From the NCBI RefSeq assembly GCF_040183065.1, contig NC_091120.1, forward strand, positions 70,892,708-70,956,707: a DNA stretch of 64,000 bases, given 5' to 3'. Made by a program: the position numbers and the translations under genes. Source of the stretch: Periplaneta americana. Its lineage: Eukaryota > Arthropoda > Insecta > Blattodea > Blattidae. Below the pieces are notes generated by a model. That model was not told the DNA's origin, did not search any database, and worked only from the letters and a program-made list of their open reading frames with translations. Shown here piece after piece: positions 1 through 10,514 of the stretch. The first letter of the stretch is position 1, and each line of letters begins with the position of its first letter.

Positions 1-343
1 GGTCTAAGGCATCCTGCCTAGAAGTTGTGTTGCGGAATGCGCGCTGGTTCGAGTTCAACATGGGGGAATAAATTTTCATATGAAATTCCGGCCAGTGTAT
101 AAGACTGGTGCCCACCCAGCATCGTGATGCACTTGGGGAGCTACGATAGGTAGCGAAAATCCGATTTCGCAAACCAGTTACAACGGCTGAGGGGATAATC
201 GTGCTAACCACATGATAACTCCATTCTAGTTGGATGATCGTCCACCTCTGCTTCGGCATGTGGACGTGAGACCAACAGCCGGCTGGTAAGTCTTGGCCCT
301 TAATGGGCTGTAGCGCCACGGATTTACTTTTACTTTTACGGAC
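1..343 (+). mobile_element. tRNA-derived SINE, 5' end cut by window edge
   Basis: The first 60 bases read as a tRNA-like head with a pol III B-box-like GGTTCGAGTTC at about 48-58. A non-tRNA body with CCGGCCAGTGTATAAG follows, and the tail is a short TTTTAC repeat. This is the layout of a tRNA-headed insect SINE. The A box lies at or beyond the window edge. No target duplication can be tested because the left end is missing. Confidence 0.55.
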
Positions 344-434
344 TGAATAAGGCATAGGTAATAATACTATCAGAACAATTACAGTGCGTAGCAAAATGAA
401 TTAGCTAAACAATTGCTTATAAGGGAAACATTTT

Positions 435-980
435 CAAGGAAATCGTAAGTAACATAATTAATTTCAGGGGTCTGTTCTTTGAGATATTTCTAACAAAAAA
501 GTTTGATACAATTTTGCTCGTGTTTGCTTCCTTTTCGAGATAACATTGTTTCTATATTTCATAGTGTGTTTTACGAAAGCCATTGATTTAATTCTAAATA
601 TGTTGAGTGAATTTAAGAAATCAGTGTATTATGATAAAAATGATTGAAATAATTTTAGTTTTATTCTTTAAATGTGCAGAAATTCGATCAGAGTAAATGT
701 AACATCTCGTCAGGAAAAGGAATTTTAAAATATTGCATTTGTTCGGATCAAATTTCTGCACATTTAAAAGACAAAACATACATTCTTTCACTCATTTATT
801 ATCATAATATACTTGACCGAACATATTGGGAATTGAATCAATGGTTTTCCCAAATTACGCTATGAAATGTTTCATACAAGACAAATTTATCTCGAAAAGG
901 AAGGAAAACCCGAGCAAAATTGTATTAAACTTTGTTTGAAATATCTCAAAAAATACTCCCTGAAATTACGGTTCACTCTG
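435..980. mobile_element. Foldback MITE (almost fully palindromic), copy 1
   Basis: The two halves are reverse complements over about 250 bases each: TAATTTCAGGG at 459 pairs with CCCTGAAATTA at 958, and the AGCCATTGATTTAATTC arm near 579 pairs with the GAATTGAATCAATGG stretch near 830. The right end reads CACTCTG followed by TATA, like mariner-type CAGGGTG termini with a TA target. The left outer end is diverged. Short reading frames at 674 and 867 fall inside the palindrome and are not genes. A second copy lies at 24013-24671. Confidence 0.75.
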
Positions 981-1017
981 TATAATTATATTAGTATAAA
1001 ATTACAGCCTACAACTT

Positions 1018-1165
1018 TACAGAATCAGTCAGCAAAAATTTGCTTAATAAGAGGAACGAACGTTTTCAAGAAAATTTAAAATTATGTAAGTACATTACAG
1101 AACTGAGCAAAAAAAATAAGCTAAAAAGAAAATTGCTCAATAAGAAGAACGCTTTCACATATAAA
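1018..1165 (+). repeat. Diverged 75 bp tandem duplication
   Basis: Two units begin TTACAGAA (1018 and 1094), share an AGCAAAAA block, and continue into an AATAAGA.GAACG.TTTC segment. A third related unit (TTACAGTGCGTAGCAAAA at 381) lies on the far side of the foldback MITE, so the MITE appears to have inserted into an older tandem array. Confidence 0.4.
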
Positions 1166-1865
1166 ATTTTCCGAAAAATTGTCATCGCTACTTATAAGCC
1201 ATGTCTGGTTGATTGTGAGAGTCGGCTAATGGCAGATCCAAAGGGAATTGTGGTGTCTCGTTGCCGCAATAGCAACATTCAGTCTACTGCATTATGCTAG
1301 TTGAGAGGTCGTTGAATGATGCACAACGTGGCCTAGACCGTGAGATGCATCGCCGACCTAGCTTCGTGATGTTCAGGTCAATGCTTGCTGACAGCGCATC
1401 TCTACCTCTCATCCGAGTAGGCGTACAAACAAAACATTGAGATATAATGCATCTCGCGTAAGGTTGTTCCCGATGTAAACAAACGAGTTTAAAACCAGAC
1501 TATTCAGAGCGATTGAGAAGGAAAGAGCCATACGTTGAAGGAAAAACATTAGGTCTATATCAGCGGTGACTACAGCGGGTATCGTGATTACATCGTGTAC
1601 CTAATCACAGACATTCAAACGGGTACGAGGAGTTTTCTGTACATTGCTGTGCGTTTCGTTACGTACTGAAGGCAAGCAGTGGCGGTATCATGTCGCTCTA
1701 CAAACTCTGTCTCTACAAGCAGTAAGATGGTTTCATAAAGAATGAGAAGGAGAACATTTTTGTTGTTCTGTCGGACAAAATGTAATATGTTTGCTTTGCT
1801 CAATGGTTCAATTAGGAGTATATGAGTATATAGAAACATTAATTGCCACGCTGAATAATGTATTA

Positions 1866-1866
<1 letters not shown>
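1166..1866. other. No recognisable gene
   Basis: No family is recognised on either strand. The short frames at 1040-1300 (+) and 1615-1839 (-) have no domain, no splice context and no good start. Confidence 0.5.

Positions 1867-1911
<45 letters not shown>
1867..1911. repeat. (ATT)n microsatellite
   Basis: About 15 uninterrupted ATT units lie just upstream of the SINE at 1954. Confidence 0.95.
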
Positions 1912-1953
1912 TGACCACTAAGCATGTTTTTCTATAATTCTTCTGTACGTGCA

Positions 1954-2213
1954 GTCCACACCTGTGGAGTAACGGTCAGCGCGTCTGGCTGCGATACCGG
2001 GTGGCCCGGGTTCGATTCCCGGTCGGGACAGGTTACCTGGTTGAGGTTTTTTCCGGGGTTTTCCCTCAACCCAATATGAGCAAATGCTGGGTAACTTTCG
2101 GTGCTGGATCCCGGACTCATTTCACCGGCATTATCACCTTCATCTCATTCAGACGCTAAATAACCTAAGATGTTGATAAAGCGTCGTAAAATAACCTACT
2201 AAAATAAAAAAAA
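1954..2213 (+). mobile_element. SINE family A (tRNA-headed), intact with target duplication
   Basis: The head begins GTCCACACCTGTGGAGTAACGG (A-box-like) and carries the B box GGTTCGATTCC at 2009-2019. The body contains TTACCTGGTTGAGG and CCGGGGTTTTCCCTCAAC. The 3' domain reads GACGCTAAATAACC and then GCGTCGTAAAATAACC, ending in an A-rich tail. It is bounded by a perfect 13 bp duplication, TTCTGTACGTGCA, at 1941-1953 and 2214-2226, which proves LINE-type retroposition and a fairly recent insertion. Other copies: 18153, 24740, 26586, 27581 and 59617. Confidence 0.93.
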
Positions 2214-2419
2214 TTCTGTACGTGCATGAATATGATATTTTTAGATCTTCTCCCTAGAAGGATAAAATTGTTAGGTTTTATCTCAATTTTAATCTTCTTA
2301 ATCTTTATATGAGGGTACCTATTTATTAGTTATTCATTTAATAATGATATTGCAAAAAAACTGATTCGATATTATGTGCCAACTAACTGTTAAACGCCAG
2401 GAATTGACGTGTCTTAAAT

Positions 2420-2640
2420 GTTAAATTTTATATTTTATTTAACGTCGCTTGCAACTGCTCAGCGTCGCCGATGTGCTGGAATTTTGTCCCGCAGGAGTTC
2501 TTTTACATGCCAGTAAATCTACTGACATGAGCCTGTCACATTTAAGCACACTTAAATGCCATCGACCTGGCCCGGGATCGAACCCGCAACCTTGGGCATA
2601 GAAGGCCAGCGCTATACCAACTCGCCTGGTCGACGACATA
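2420..2640 (-). mobile_element. SINE family C (tRNA-headed)
   Basis: Read on the minus strand, the head GACCTGGTTGGCGAG... leads to the B box GGTTCGATCCC, then a conserved body (GGCATTTAAGTGTGC, TCATGTCAGTAGATTTACTGG) and a tail ending GTCGTTAAATAAAA. TCTTAAAT at 2412-2419 and 2641-2648 is a likely 8 bp core of the target duplication. The other copy is at 52848-53075. Confidence 0.85.
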
Positions 2641-2879
2641 TCTTAAATCTTAGCCAGAAAGAGAAAGATGAGATAAATAAGTGTAAGGAAGTCAGCTATC
2701 TAATGGGGGTTTTAAATATCTCGTGCTCTAAAGCACATTACTTCTCAAAAGAATAATGATTAAAATAGCTTAAATAACTTGTCCATAAGAAGTTTTTAAT
2801 TTTGAAAAACTACGAATATATCGACGAAGTATCGAGAGAAGAATTTAGAAAATTCCTAATTATATTCAAGAGGAAGGTT

Positions 2880-3209
2880 AAAAAAAAAAAAAAAAAGAAG
2901 CAAGAAAAATCGTATATTATTCATTGGCTCTTGATGACAGCAGTGGCAATCCTGATACAGCAAAGCTTGAGATTTTTATCCTGGGTTTGATGAAGATGTT
3001 AGTACAGGAACCACCACTGGTTGCAGTTTTCACGCCTAGTACCTTTCCTCCGTCTCCTTACTTCATAGGCTGTCTGTCGCATGTAATCACTGCAGATCGA
3101 GTTTTGGTCACCGCTGCCCTATATAAACATAAGTTTTATTCTCAACGGTTTTGGAGAAAAATGAACGAAATCATAAGGAACGGGAACATTCCTGATGATT
3201 GTAAATTAA
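2880..3209. other. A-run and unassigned sequence
   Basis: An A-run at about 2880-2896 is followed by sequence with no family I recognise. A 189-codon plus-strand frame (2924-3493) runs antisense to the transposase relic at 3210-3890 and is treated as its shadow. Confidence 0.4.
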
Positions 3210-3890
3210 GAGTTCGTTATAGGCCCACCAACGTCTTATTACCGATTGGAGATGAGGTCGCTGCTATCGCTACAACCAGAAAACATGCTTTGAGCTCAGT
3301 AGTTCGGACTTCTGCCGTCGGTAATCGGAACTTGGCTGGCCAATACATGTGTGTTGTGTTTATTTTTCCATTTCTCTTCATGTTCAAAAATGTTACCGTC
3401 AACGTCAATGCACTTTGCAGCTCGTATATCCAAATGCAATGTTGCCAATTTGAACTGGTTCGGACATTCCTTAATGTGATCACAAGCATTTAAAACGCGG
3501 CCAAAAAATTGCTTCCTTGCTAACATATTGCGCTATAGACTTCGCCCATTAGCCATCCTAAGAAACAATAATCTAATGGTGTAAGTTCGGGTGACCGCGA
3601 TGGCCAAGAGATAACACTAATGCGACCAATCCAATACCCAGGATAGGTTTCATTGAAGTTGGGGTCACTGGCCGTCTGAAATGTGCAGGACGTAGGCCTA
3701 CTTGTTGAAAGTAGCTACATACTGCCCTAGTGTTGCCAAAGAAACATCCTCCAGGTATTCTGGCAACATATGCACACATGCAAGTGATAAACATAACAAA
3801 GGGAAGAGTACAACCTAATGTTTTGGTTGCTTTTGAATCAATGTGAGTAATTATGCGAAAGAAACAAAGGGAACTCATAAGAACACACAT
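3210..3890 (-). pseudogene. Mariner-like DDE transposase relic
   Basis: Combining minus-strand frames gives the C-terminal half of a Tc1/mariner-superfamily transposase. Visible parts are a FQQ.G..PAHF segment near 3700, FNETYPGYWIGRISV near 3640, then WPSRSPELTPLDY near 3600, where family members carry the third catalytic acidic residue. The tail (KQFFGRVLNACDHIKE..., ending FEHEE) runs in a shifted frame. The N-terminal helix-turn-helix and first catalytic Asp are not seen. At least two frameshifts break it, so it is a dead fragment. No terminal inverted repeats were located. Confidence 0.8.
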
Positions 3891-4090
3891 GGAACGTGAC
3901 TGACTCTAAGACACATACAACTAATGTTCATGTAAGAAGTTAGTTTATGCAATATGTTGAAATATTTACCGATTAATGTTCAATATGTAAGGGTACGAGA
4001 ATACAGCATTGTCACTTTTACGCAAAGCGGTCTAAGGGAACGTACAAGTTGTAGCAGCGATGAACGACTCTAACAACGTTGACTATATAC

Positions 4091-4200
4091 ATAGGTTCAT
4101 TGTCGCTCTCACATGAGCAAGCCAGCGGTCCCTAACCTTGGAGCAAGATAAATCCAGTCCCAGCATCAGTATCTTAATATAAACCTACCTAAATGTGTGA
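4091..4200 (-). mobile_element. LINE 3' tail fragment (GTAA-tailed family), decayed
   Basis: The minus strand resembles the conserved 3' end of the LINE at 45293-45942: TGCTC..GG..AGGGACC.CTGGC is followed by GAGAGCGACAATGAACCT. The piece is short, diverged and 5' truncated. Confidence 0.65.
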
Positions 4201-4524
4201 GAAGAAGTCAGTAAACTACATCGAATAACGAGGAAGTAAAATAAGCCTAACATTTATCCCGGATTTTCCGGGATTATCCCGATTTACAGGTAAGTGTCCC
4301 ATGTTCTAATGAAAAACTTTTCTCTATTTCTGAAGAATTCGTTTAAATAATAAAATTTATTGAAATCATCTTTACGTTACTGAAACCAAAATAATGTAAC
4401 CTTTATTTCTCTGTGTCAGTATTATTTTAATAAAGTTTGTCTGTTATCTGTACGTTATTCTGTATATGAATGCGTTATCGACCACAGTCGACTGAGACAT
4501 CGATACAGAGAGTGAAGGGTTATA

Positions 4525-4709
4525 CCACATTCTACTATATACAGTCACGAAGCTTGAGTTTTGAGGGTGCTAGAAGCAATAGACTGTGACGGTTCTTTTT
4601 TGCATTGCCTGTAATGAGGCGATATTAGCGATCCTAATGGTGAGCAACTATCTAATGTTTGCATATTTACTACGTATTGAGCTTCGCGACTGTATATACT
4701 AGACTGTGG
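4525..4709 (+). mobile_element. CCACAGTCTAG-ended MITE, copy 1 of a tandem pair
   Basis: The left end is CCACATTCTACTATATACAG and the right end CTGTATATACTAGACTGTGG, inverted repeats of about 35 bp that include CACGAAGCTTGAGT. The core carries GAGGCGATA.TAGCGATCCTA. It is flanked by TTATA on both sides (4520-4524, 4710-4714), a possible 5 bp duplication. Related copies: 4715, 5767, 7683+9141 and 32656. Superfamily unassigned. Confidence 0.85.
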
Positions 4710-4714
4710 TTATA

Positions 4715-4885
4715 CTACAGTCTAGTATATACAGTCACGAAGCTTGAGTTTTGAGGGTGCTAGGAACAATAGACTATTCCATTGTCTGTAGTGAGGCGAT
4801 AGTAGCGATCCTAGTGGTTAGCAACTATCTATGGATGCATATTTATTACGTACTGAGCTTCGTGACTGTGTATACTAGACTGTGG
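4715..4885 (+). mobile_element. CCACAGTCTAG-ended MITE, copy 2 of a tandem pair
   Basis: Same family and orientation as the preceding element, separated from it only by TTATA. The right end is GTGTATACTAGACTGTGG. The core is about 15 bases shorter. Confidence 0.85.
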
Positions 4886-5699
4886 ATATACTGTATCGTT
4901 TCAACTTAGGAAGAGGTAGAGTCATACGTTAACTTTATTGAGAATGTAAGCTGTGTAAAAGTATATTTACGTAAGTTTTTCGATGAGTTTGAAATTACGA
5001 AGTCTGAAATTACGCCTACAGATAATTCACATGCATGGAATATGAATTCTGTCAAAGAGGAGGTGAAATGACTGCTTATTTGAAAAGTGCTGAAAGATCA
5101 AAATATGAAGATTTCCTACATAGAAATGTATTATAGCAGTATCTTGTTTTCAAATGATGATTCTCTAAAAAACAAAATAATTTCAAGTGAAAAATATGTG
5201 TAATTATAATATGTTCCTCCATTTAGATTCATTGAAATAAAACAAAATGGGTTTAAATTTTGGTGTTTAATTTCAATAATATAGGCCTATACTTAAGAAT
5301 TTCTGAAAATTATGTAAAGTATTACACATAAATATCCTATCTTTTTACTCATTAGAAAGTAGGAAACGATAATTTGCCTGTTAATTTGTCTTGGTTTTTC
5401 TTGGAAAAGAAGAGAGTCCATTATTTATAGTGAAAAAATAACTAAAAACTATGGCAGACATCAATAAAAATATGTCACAACTTCTGTTTAAATGCTATCT
5501 ATATAATTGTATTCCTATGTGCACATTGAATAATGCACGAATGGCCACGAAGAAAGAAGAGTCTGTATGATCGCTACAGCATGAAGACGCAGTATTTTGT
5601 TTTGTAAGGGTTACTAAATTGAGTCTTAACATGGAGGGGAAAAAGATATCAGTGAACGTACAAGAACAGTTAATGGAACTCCAACAAAACATTAAAAGA
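4886..5699. other. No recognisable gene
   Basis: AT-rich sequence without a recognised family. A 65-codon minus frame at 5495-5692 shows no domain. Confidence 0.5.
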
Positions 5700-5766
5700 A
5701 TAGGCTATAGGGCTTTTCTATAGCACGCGACACTGAAACTTCCAACTTGCATTTTTGTAAGTATTA

Positions 5767-5953
5767 CCACAGTCTAGTATAATATATAGTCACGAAGCTT
5801 GAGTTGTTGACAGTACTAGGAACAATAGACTGTGCCAGTACTATTTCGCATTGTTTGCGATGAGGGGATAGTAGCGATCCTAGTGGTTAGCAACTGCTAT
5901 GGATGCATATTCCCTACGTATTGAGCTTCGCGACTGTATATACTAGGCTGTGG
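5767..5953 (+). mobile_element. CCACAGTCTAG-ended MITE
   Basis: Starts CCACAGTCTAGTATAATATA and ends CTGTATATACTAGGCTGTGG. The core GATGAGGGGATAGTAGCGATCC matches the copies at 4525 and 4715 in part. It is nested in the larger inverted-repeat element. Confidence 0.85.
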
Positions 5954-5970
5954 TGTTATGGTGCGGAAAT

Positions 5971-6155
5971 CTGTAACAGGTTAGTTAGGTTAGATTAGTT
6001 TATGCTTTCGGTATGCTTTTCTGTGACAGGTTAGGTTAGGTTAGGTTAGGTTAGGTTATGTCAGTTTAGGTTTTTAGTATGCCTAGCATATACAATACGA
6101 ATCTGTAACAGTTTAGGTTAGATTAATTTAGGCTTTTAGTATTCCTTGCATATAA
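5971..6155 (+). repeat. Interstitial TTAGG run within a diverged 75 bp tandem array
   Basis: Five perfect TTAGG units occur at 6031-6055. Around them a unit of the form CTGT.ACAGGTTAGGTTAGATTA...TTTAGTATGC recurs three times. TTAGG is the ancestral insect telomere motif, but five units inside an array is most simply local microsatellite slippage, not a telomere. Confidence 0.7.
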
Positions 6156-6668
6156 TAATAATGAAGTGTGCATTTCCAGAACGCTGTAAGTGGCAATTTG
6201 TGAAATTTACAGTAGGAACAAAAAATAGTTGTATACAGTACTTACTACGTTGTGACTTGCACAACCTGAAAGTGCACTACTTTATTACTTGGAGCAGCAC
6301 TTTCTTCATAACCTTTCGTAATATTGTCAAACAGGGCACCTACAACTGATATATGTGAAAAAATAGATTCTCCCGGTTTCGGCACTTACAACGTTATGGA
6401 AATGGACGGTTCAATTAGTGAAGTGAAATGTGCGTTTCGTGTTCTTTAATATAGCCTACGTATTAAATAATCCTCTTTTTAGGTTACCTACACCGATCAA
6501 ATCTTACCAATTTTTAGCTATTTTGTGATATGTTTTCAAGTCAATTGACGACCTGCATGAATTCTTGACATTCGAAACTTCCTTCCCTCTATAAATTACA
6601 CTATTTTTACACTTTTTTCCGACAAAAAGCCTTCAGTGTCGCGTGTCATAGAAAACCCGAATACCTAT

Positions 6669-7555
6669 TGAATGTATCGTACATTCAACTACCATTACAA
6701 GAACAAAAATATCGACATCAAAAAGGAATTAATGAGCATATTTCACATTGGTAATATATTATTTGAAGGAACAAATAATGTAATGTAAGTGCAAATTAGT
6801 AAATTTAAATTGATTCTCATATACAACGTACGATTTCATGAATTTACTGCAGTTCGTAAATATTTAAAACAATTCGAATTAACTACAGATAATAATGTCA
6901 ATATCTTACGAGTGAAGATGGAATTCCGAGTCTCACAGCATCCATCCACTGTGAAATAGGCCTAAGCATAAACGGTGTATTATGTCCAGCACTTTCCATC
7001 TTTAAGCACTAGGACATGTCCAGACTGTCACAGCCGTTCGATTACTTGTTCGTTTCTGTCAATCGCTATTCATGTTCTCCAAAAGCTTGTGGAGTCATCT
7101 GTTGTACTTTAGTCGAAGCGAATACTGCTATAGCTCATCCTTGTGGCTATTGAAGTACACTACCTATTCTACCAAAAGATACTAGATAGCCATACCAACC
7201 CGCTAATAAACAACCTTGGCACATATTCAACTGCAACAGATAAACACCGAAGAACCAAAAGCATTATCACCACCATCTTTTAATAACAATCAAGATGTAA
7301 CTACAAGTCAGGATACCCCAACCCCTTAGAGGTCTGGATCCTTCATGTTCAAGAGACAGCTCACCATGTTACACAACATATAAGAGGAAGGGTCGACAGA
7401 CCGATACTCTATCAACACCACAACAGAAGAAGACTAGATAGCCCAGAGTACATTCGTATGCAATCCCCACGAAATAGGTGTCAGATGACTGGAAGCCAAA
7501 CGATTACAAGTTTAGCTCTCGAAATACGTAGTACCACACAAATGACCGGTCTGTA
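6669..7555. other. No recognisable gene
   Basis: No reading frame of note and no recognised repeat family. Confidence 0.5.
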
Positions 7556-7682
7556 AAGGCCCATTCACAATGAAAATTGAACATAACCGTAACATAAACA
7601 CAGACGTTTGCGGCCAGGCTACCAAATGGAATCATTCACAATGATTCACATAAACATTACAGTAAGACGTTAACATGAGAGC

Positions 7683-7798
7683 ACAGTCTACTATATACAG
7701 TCACGAAGCTTGGGGTGATTTTTTGCATTTCTCGCGATAGTTGGTAGCCGCTTGGAGCGCTGTGAGTACTAGGAACAATAGACTGTGTCACTGCCATT
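7683..7798 (+). mobile_element. Left half of a split CCACAGTCTAG MITE
   Basis: GCACAGTCTACTATATACAG, CACGAAGCTTG and AGTACTAGGAACAATAGACTGTG match the left halves of the intact copies. It stops where the core should continue; the complementary right half is at 9141-9264. Confidence 0.75.
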
Positions 7799-9140
7799 GT
7801 GATCTAATACAGGCCATAAGGCAGACCATGTGACTCGCTTAACCCGATCATGAAGGGCGGCATTTCAACCATATAAATTAATTGGAATGCATAAAAAGTA
7901 ACATATTTCTCTAAAATATAGTGTAATTGCATTACTAAAATTTAAAACAATGATTAGGAGACACTTCAGACATAATTCCTTGCGAGTTAAGGTGTAATAT
8001 GATTTTTGGTGTGAAAATTACGTTGTTCGTATGTGTAATAGACCTACCTGCCCTTATTTCGATTAAATATTGCGAAATTCTTGTACATTCATTTATGCAC
8101 GATTCAATAATGTTCAGTTGCACCGCACGGATATTTAGATATGTTGAAATTATAGGTTATGTTTACTGTACCAGTTGTCCATTTCTGTCTAATTTTAGTG
8201 TCTCCAATGCCCTGCCTCTACATAAGTATGTTATGTCATATGGAAATTACAGGTTATGTTTACTATATTTAACTTATATTCCTATATTCGCAATTATACA
8301 TTATAATTAAACACAATGTCATGTATGACATCCGTCACATTCTATTTGTCTGTATTTTAATACTGCAATTGAGTACTGAATTATTGTATTTATCTACTAC
8401 CTAAGAGACGAAGAAACACAATCGTACGTACACTAATTTCATAGGAGTGATATGGTAAATTTTCTGTCTACAATTAAGGAAGGTAGATGTGCTAAATTAA
8501 AATCACATATAAATTCGTTTCTATTGAACCTCAAAACAGCTTCCATCTAAACTTAAAATGATGATGCGAACAGATTATGTTAACACGTAAAATTCTCTTC
8601 ACATTAAAATAACACAGTTTTGTAAGTATTTCTGCAACATGTTATGCAACAAGAAGTAAACGGAACTTTTGGACATATTACACTAAATAAAACTTAGCAA
8701 TGATAAGCAATAAAGTTATAATATATTTCACCGAGCTACATACACTGAAACAGAAAACCCGAACATATATTACGGCCTGGTCTAGATCGAAAAGGCATTG
8801 ACTGTGCCGTATTTCGCTTTCTTGTGAAAAGTTGTGTAAACTGTGAAATGTTCGTTATCGGTTGTAATAACTGTAAATGGCTAAAATACAATAATTTGAA
8901 TAATAATATGGGACAAGAAGACGCTTGTGGTACTATAAATATTGTAAGAAAAAGAGGTCAGAGTTATCCTTCTTCCGAAAGATCCAGGAAGGTGAGTTTA
9001 TAAAATATAATATATGCTTTATGAAAATAATATATAAACCTTATGTATTTCATATTTCAATAGTGGAAGGAAAGTGTTAATGTTTTCAAAAGAATACGAT
9101 ATCACAAGTACAATACATTTTATCGTCTGTTGGGGAAAGG

Positions 9141-9264
9141 GTCTGTGATGAGGCGATAGTAGCGATCCTGGTGGTTAGCAACTATCTATGGATGCGTATT
9201 TCAACTGTCTATGTTTGCATATTTAGTAAGTATTGAGCTTCGTGACTGTATATACTAGACTGTG
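9141..9264 (+). mobile_element. Right half of a split CCACAGTCTAG MITE
   Basis: GTCTGTGATGAGGCGATAG, TAGCGATCCTGGTGGTTAGC and the right end CTGTATATACTAGACTGTG match the right halves of the intact copies. About 1.34 kb of unrelated sequence separates it from the left half. Confidence 0.75.
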
Positions 9265-9529
9265 ATGAAAGTTTGCAAACTCCTAACTTTCATGCTTATG
9301 CGTACGTGATTTGCAAAGAGAACACAATCGTGGAGCGCTGAAGTATACGACAGAATATGAGGAAATAGCGTCGTCGTTATGTTTCCATGGTTACCAAGTA
9401 TGTTTACTGTTATGTTTATGTTCCCATCGTGAATGATGGTATGACTTCTTGATTTTACCGTAACATTTATATTCTTAAGTTAACGCTTACGTTATGTTTA
9501 ATTTTCATTGTGAATGAGCCTTAACTAAA

Positions 9530-10273
9530 GCTATGCAGCGCTGTCTTCCGTCCTGGCTCTTAGTGTTGGGCCAAATACACTAAAATCTGGCAGAAACTCA
9601 GTCAAAATTGCTCAATAATATTTTGTCTTATTATTGAACATTCTACTTATGCGCCCACACAATATTCATACATTCAATTAGAGTTATTTTCAGGATTCGT
9701 AATCAGCCACGTGGCAGTCTTATATAGACTTAAAGCGATAACGCTTGCAGCAGAGCAAAGGAACCACAAAATCTGAAGCATTGTTCATATAGTTGGTATA
9801 TATTACCAGGCAGTATACATCTCGTTTGATGATATGTGTCGGAGAACAATTGTTTGTATACATCTTAGTCTGATAAGCGTAATTAATATGTTATAACTCG
9901 ACCGAGGCGAGTGGAGACGCTGGCGTAATGTGAACTATCGCGATGACGCTGTACGAACGCAGGAGAAGTACAATTGGCGCTCTGGGCTGCAGGACTCCAT
10001 TGGCCTTGGTCGAGTAATACTAGTCAACGATGTATGCAATGTTCATCCATTTCTCTCGAAGTTTTATTCCTAGTATTAATAAAATTATAGGCCATAGTTT
10101 GACCGTTATCACGGATATATAATCGAAATGGTTGGTATTAAAAAGCACAAGGTTTCATCGAAATTTGTTGCTTTTTTTTTCAAATTGATTATTTTACATC
10201 ACTTTTTCACACAGTAGTGGAAGCGAAATTTGGTAATTTCATATTTAAAGTATTGAAATTTTCAAAATTATAC
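9530..10273. other. No recognisable gene
   Basis: No frame above 60 codons and no recognised repeat. Confidence 0.5.
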
Positions 10274-10505
10274 GAGAAGAAGCAAGAATTTCAAATCAAC
10301 TTCACTGTTCTCCTTGAACTTCCAGAATTTAGAGTTTTGGACTTACATTAAAAGAGACAAAGTTTCTGGCACAATGTCACTGCTCCATTTGAACTTCCAA
10401 CATAGAGGTATTTCGGATTGTTTTCAAAAGAGACAAGATTTCTGATAATTTGACTGTTCATCTCGAACAGTAGCATTCAGAGCATTCAGGAGTTTTGGTT
10501 TTATA
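10274..10505 (+). repeat. Diverged 76 bp tandem repeat, 3 units
   Basis: Units share AGA.ACAA..TTTCTG..., TCACTG(T/C)TC..., TTGAACTTCCA and a GTTTT...AAA end. Successive units begin near 10274, 10351 and 10428. Confidence 0.55.
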
Positions 10506-10514
10506 AGAAATAAT

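Larger units (their letters stand above)
5700..6668. mobile_element. Inverted-repeat-ended element hosting a MITE and a TTAGG run
   Basis: The left end (TAGGCTATAGGGCTTTTCTA.AGCACGCGACACTGAA) pairs with the right end, whose reverse complement is TAGGTATTCGGGTTTTCTATG followed by ACACGCGACACTGAA. The arms are about 38 bp with few mismatches. No transposase is seen, so it is a non-autonomous DNA element or the remnant of one. A CCACAGTCTAG MITE sits just inside the left arm. Target duplication is not clear. Confidence 0.6.
7556..9529. mobile_element. Inverted-repeat-ended element with nested insertions
   Basis: The left end AGGCCCATTCACAATGAAAATTGAACATAAC pairs with the right end, which read in reverse is AAGGCTCATTCACAATGAAAATTAAACATAAC. 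Weaker pairing (ATCATTCAC.ATG...ACATAAACAT.ACAGTAA) extends the arms to about 120 bp. Inside lies a CCACAGTCTAG MITE that is itself split. The 103-codon frame at 7999-8310 has no domain and is not called. Confidence 0.65.

Noticed and set aside
2439-2639. Peptides within SINE copies (for example at 1932, 2439, 18276, 26671, 52822)
   Set aside because: They are chance translations of tRNA-derived SINEs, recurring because the SINE recurs.
2924-3493. 189-codon plus-strand frame
   Set aside because: Antisense to a transposase relic recognised on the minus strand; no domain in the plus reading.
6028-6058. True telomere or chromosome end
   Set aside because: Only five TTAGG units, flanked on both sides by ordinary sequence.
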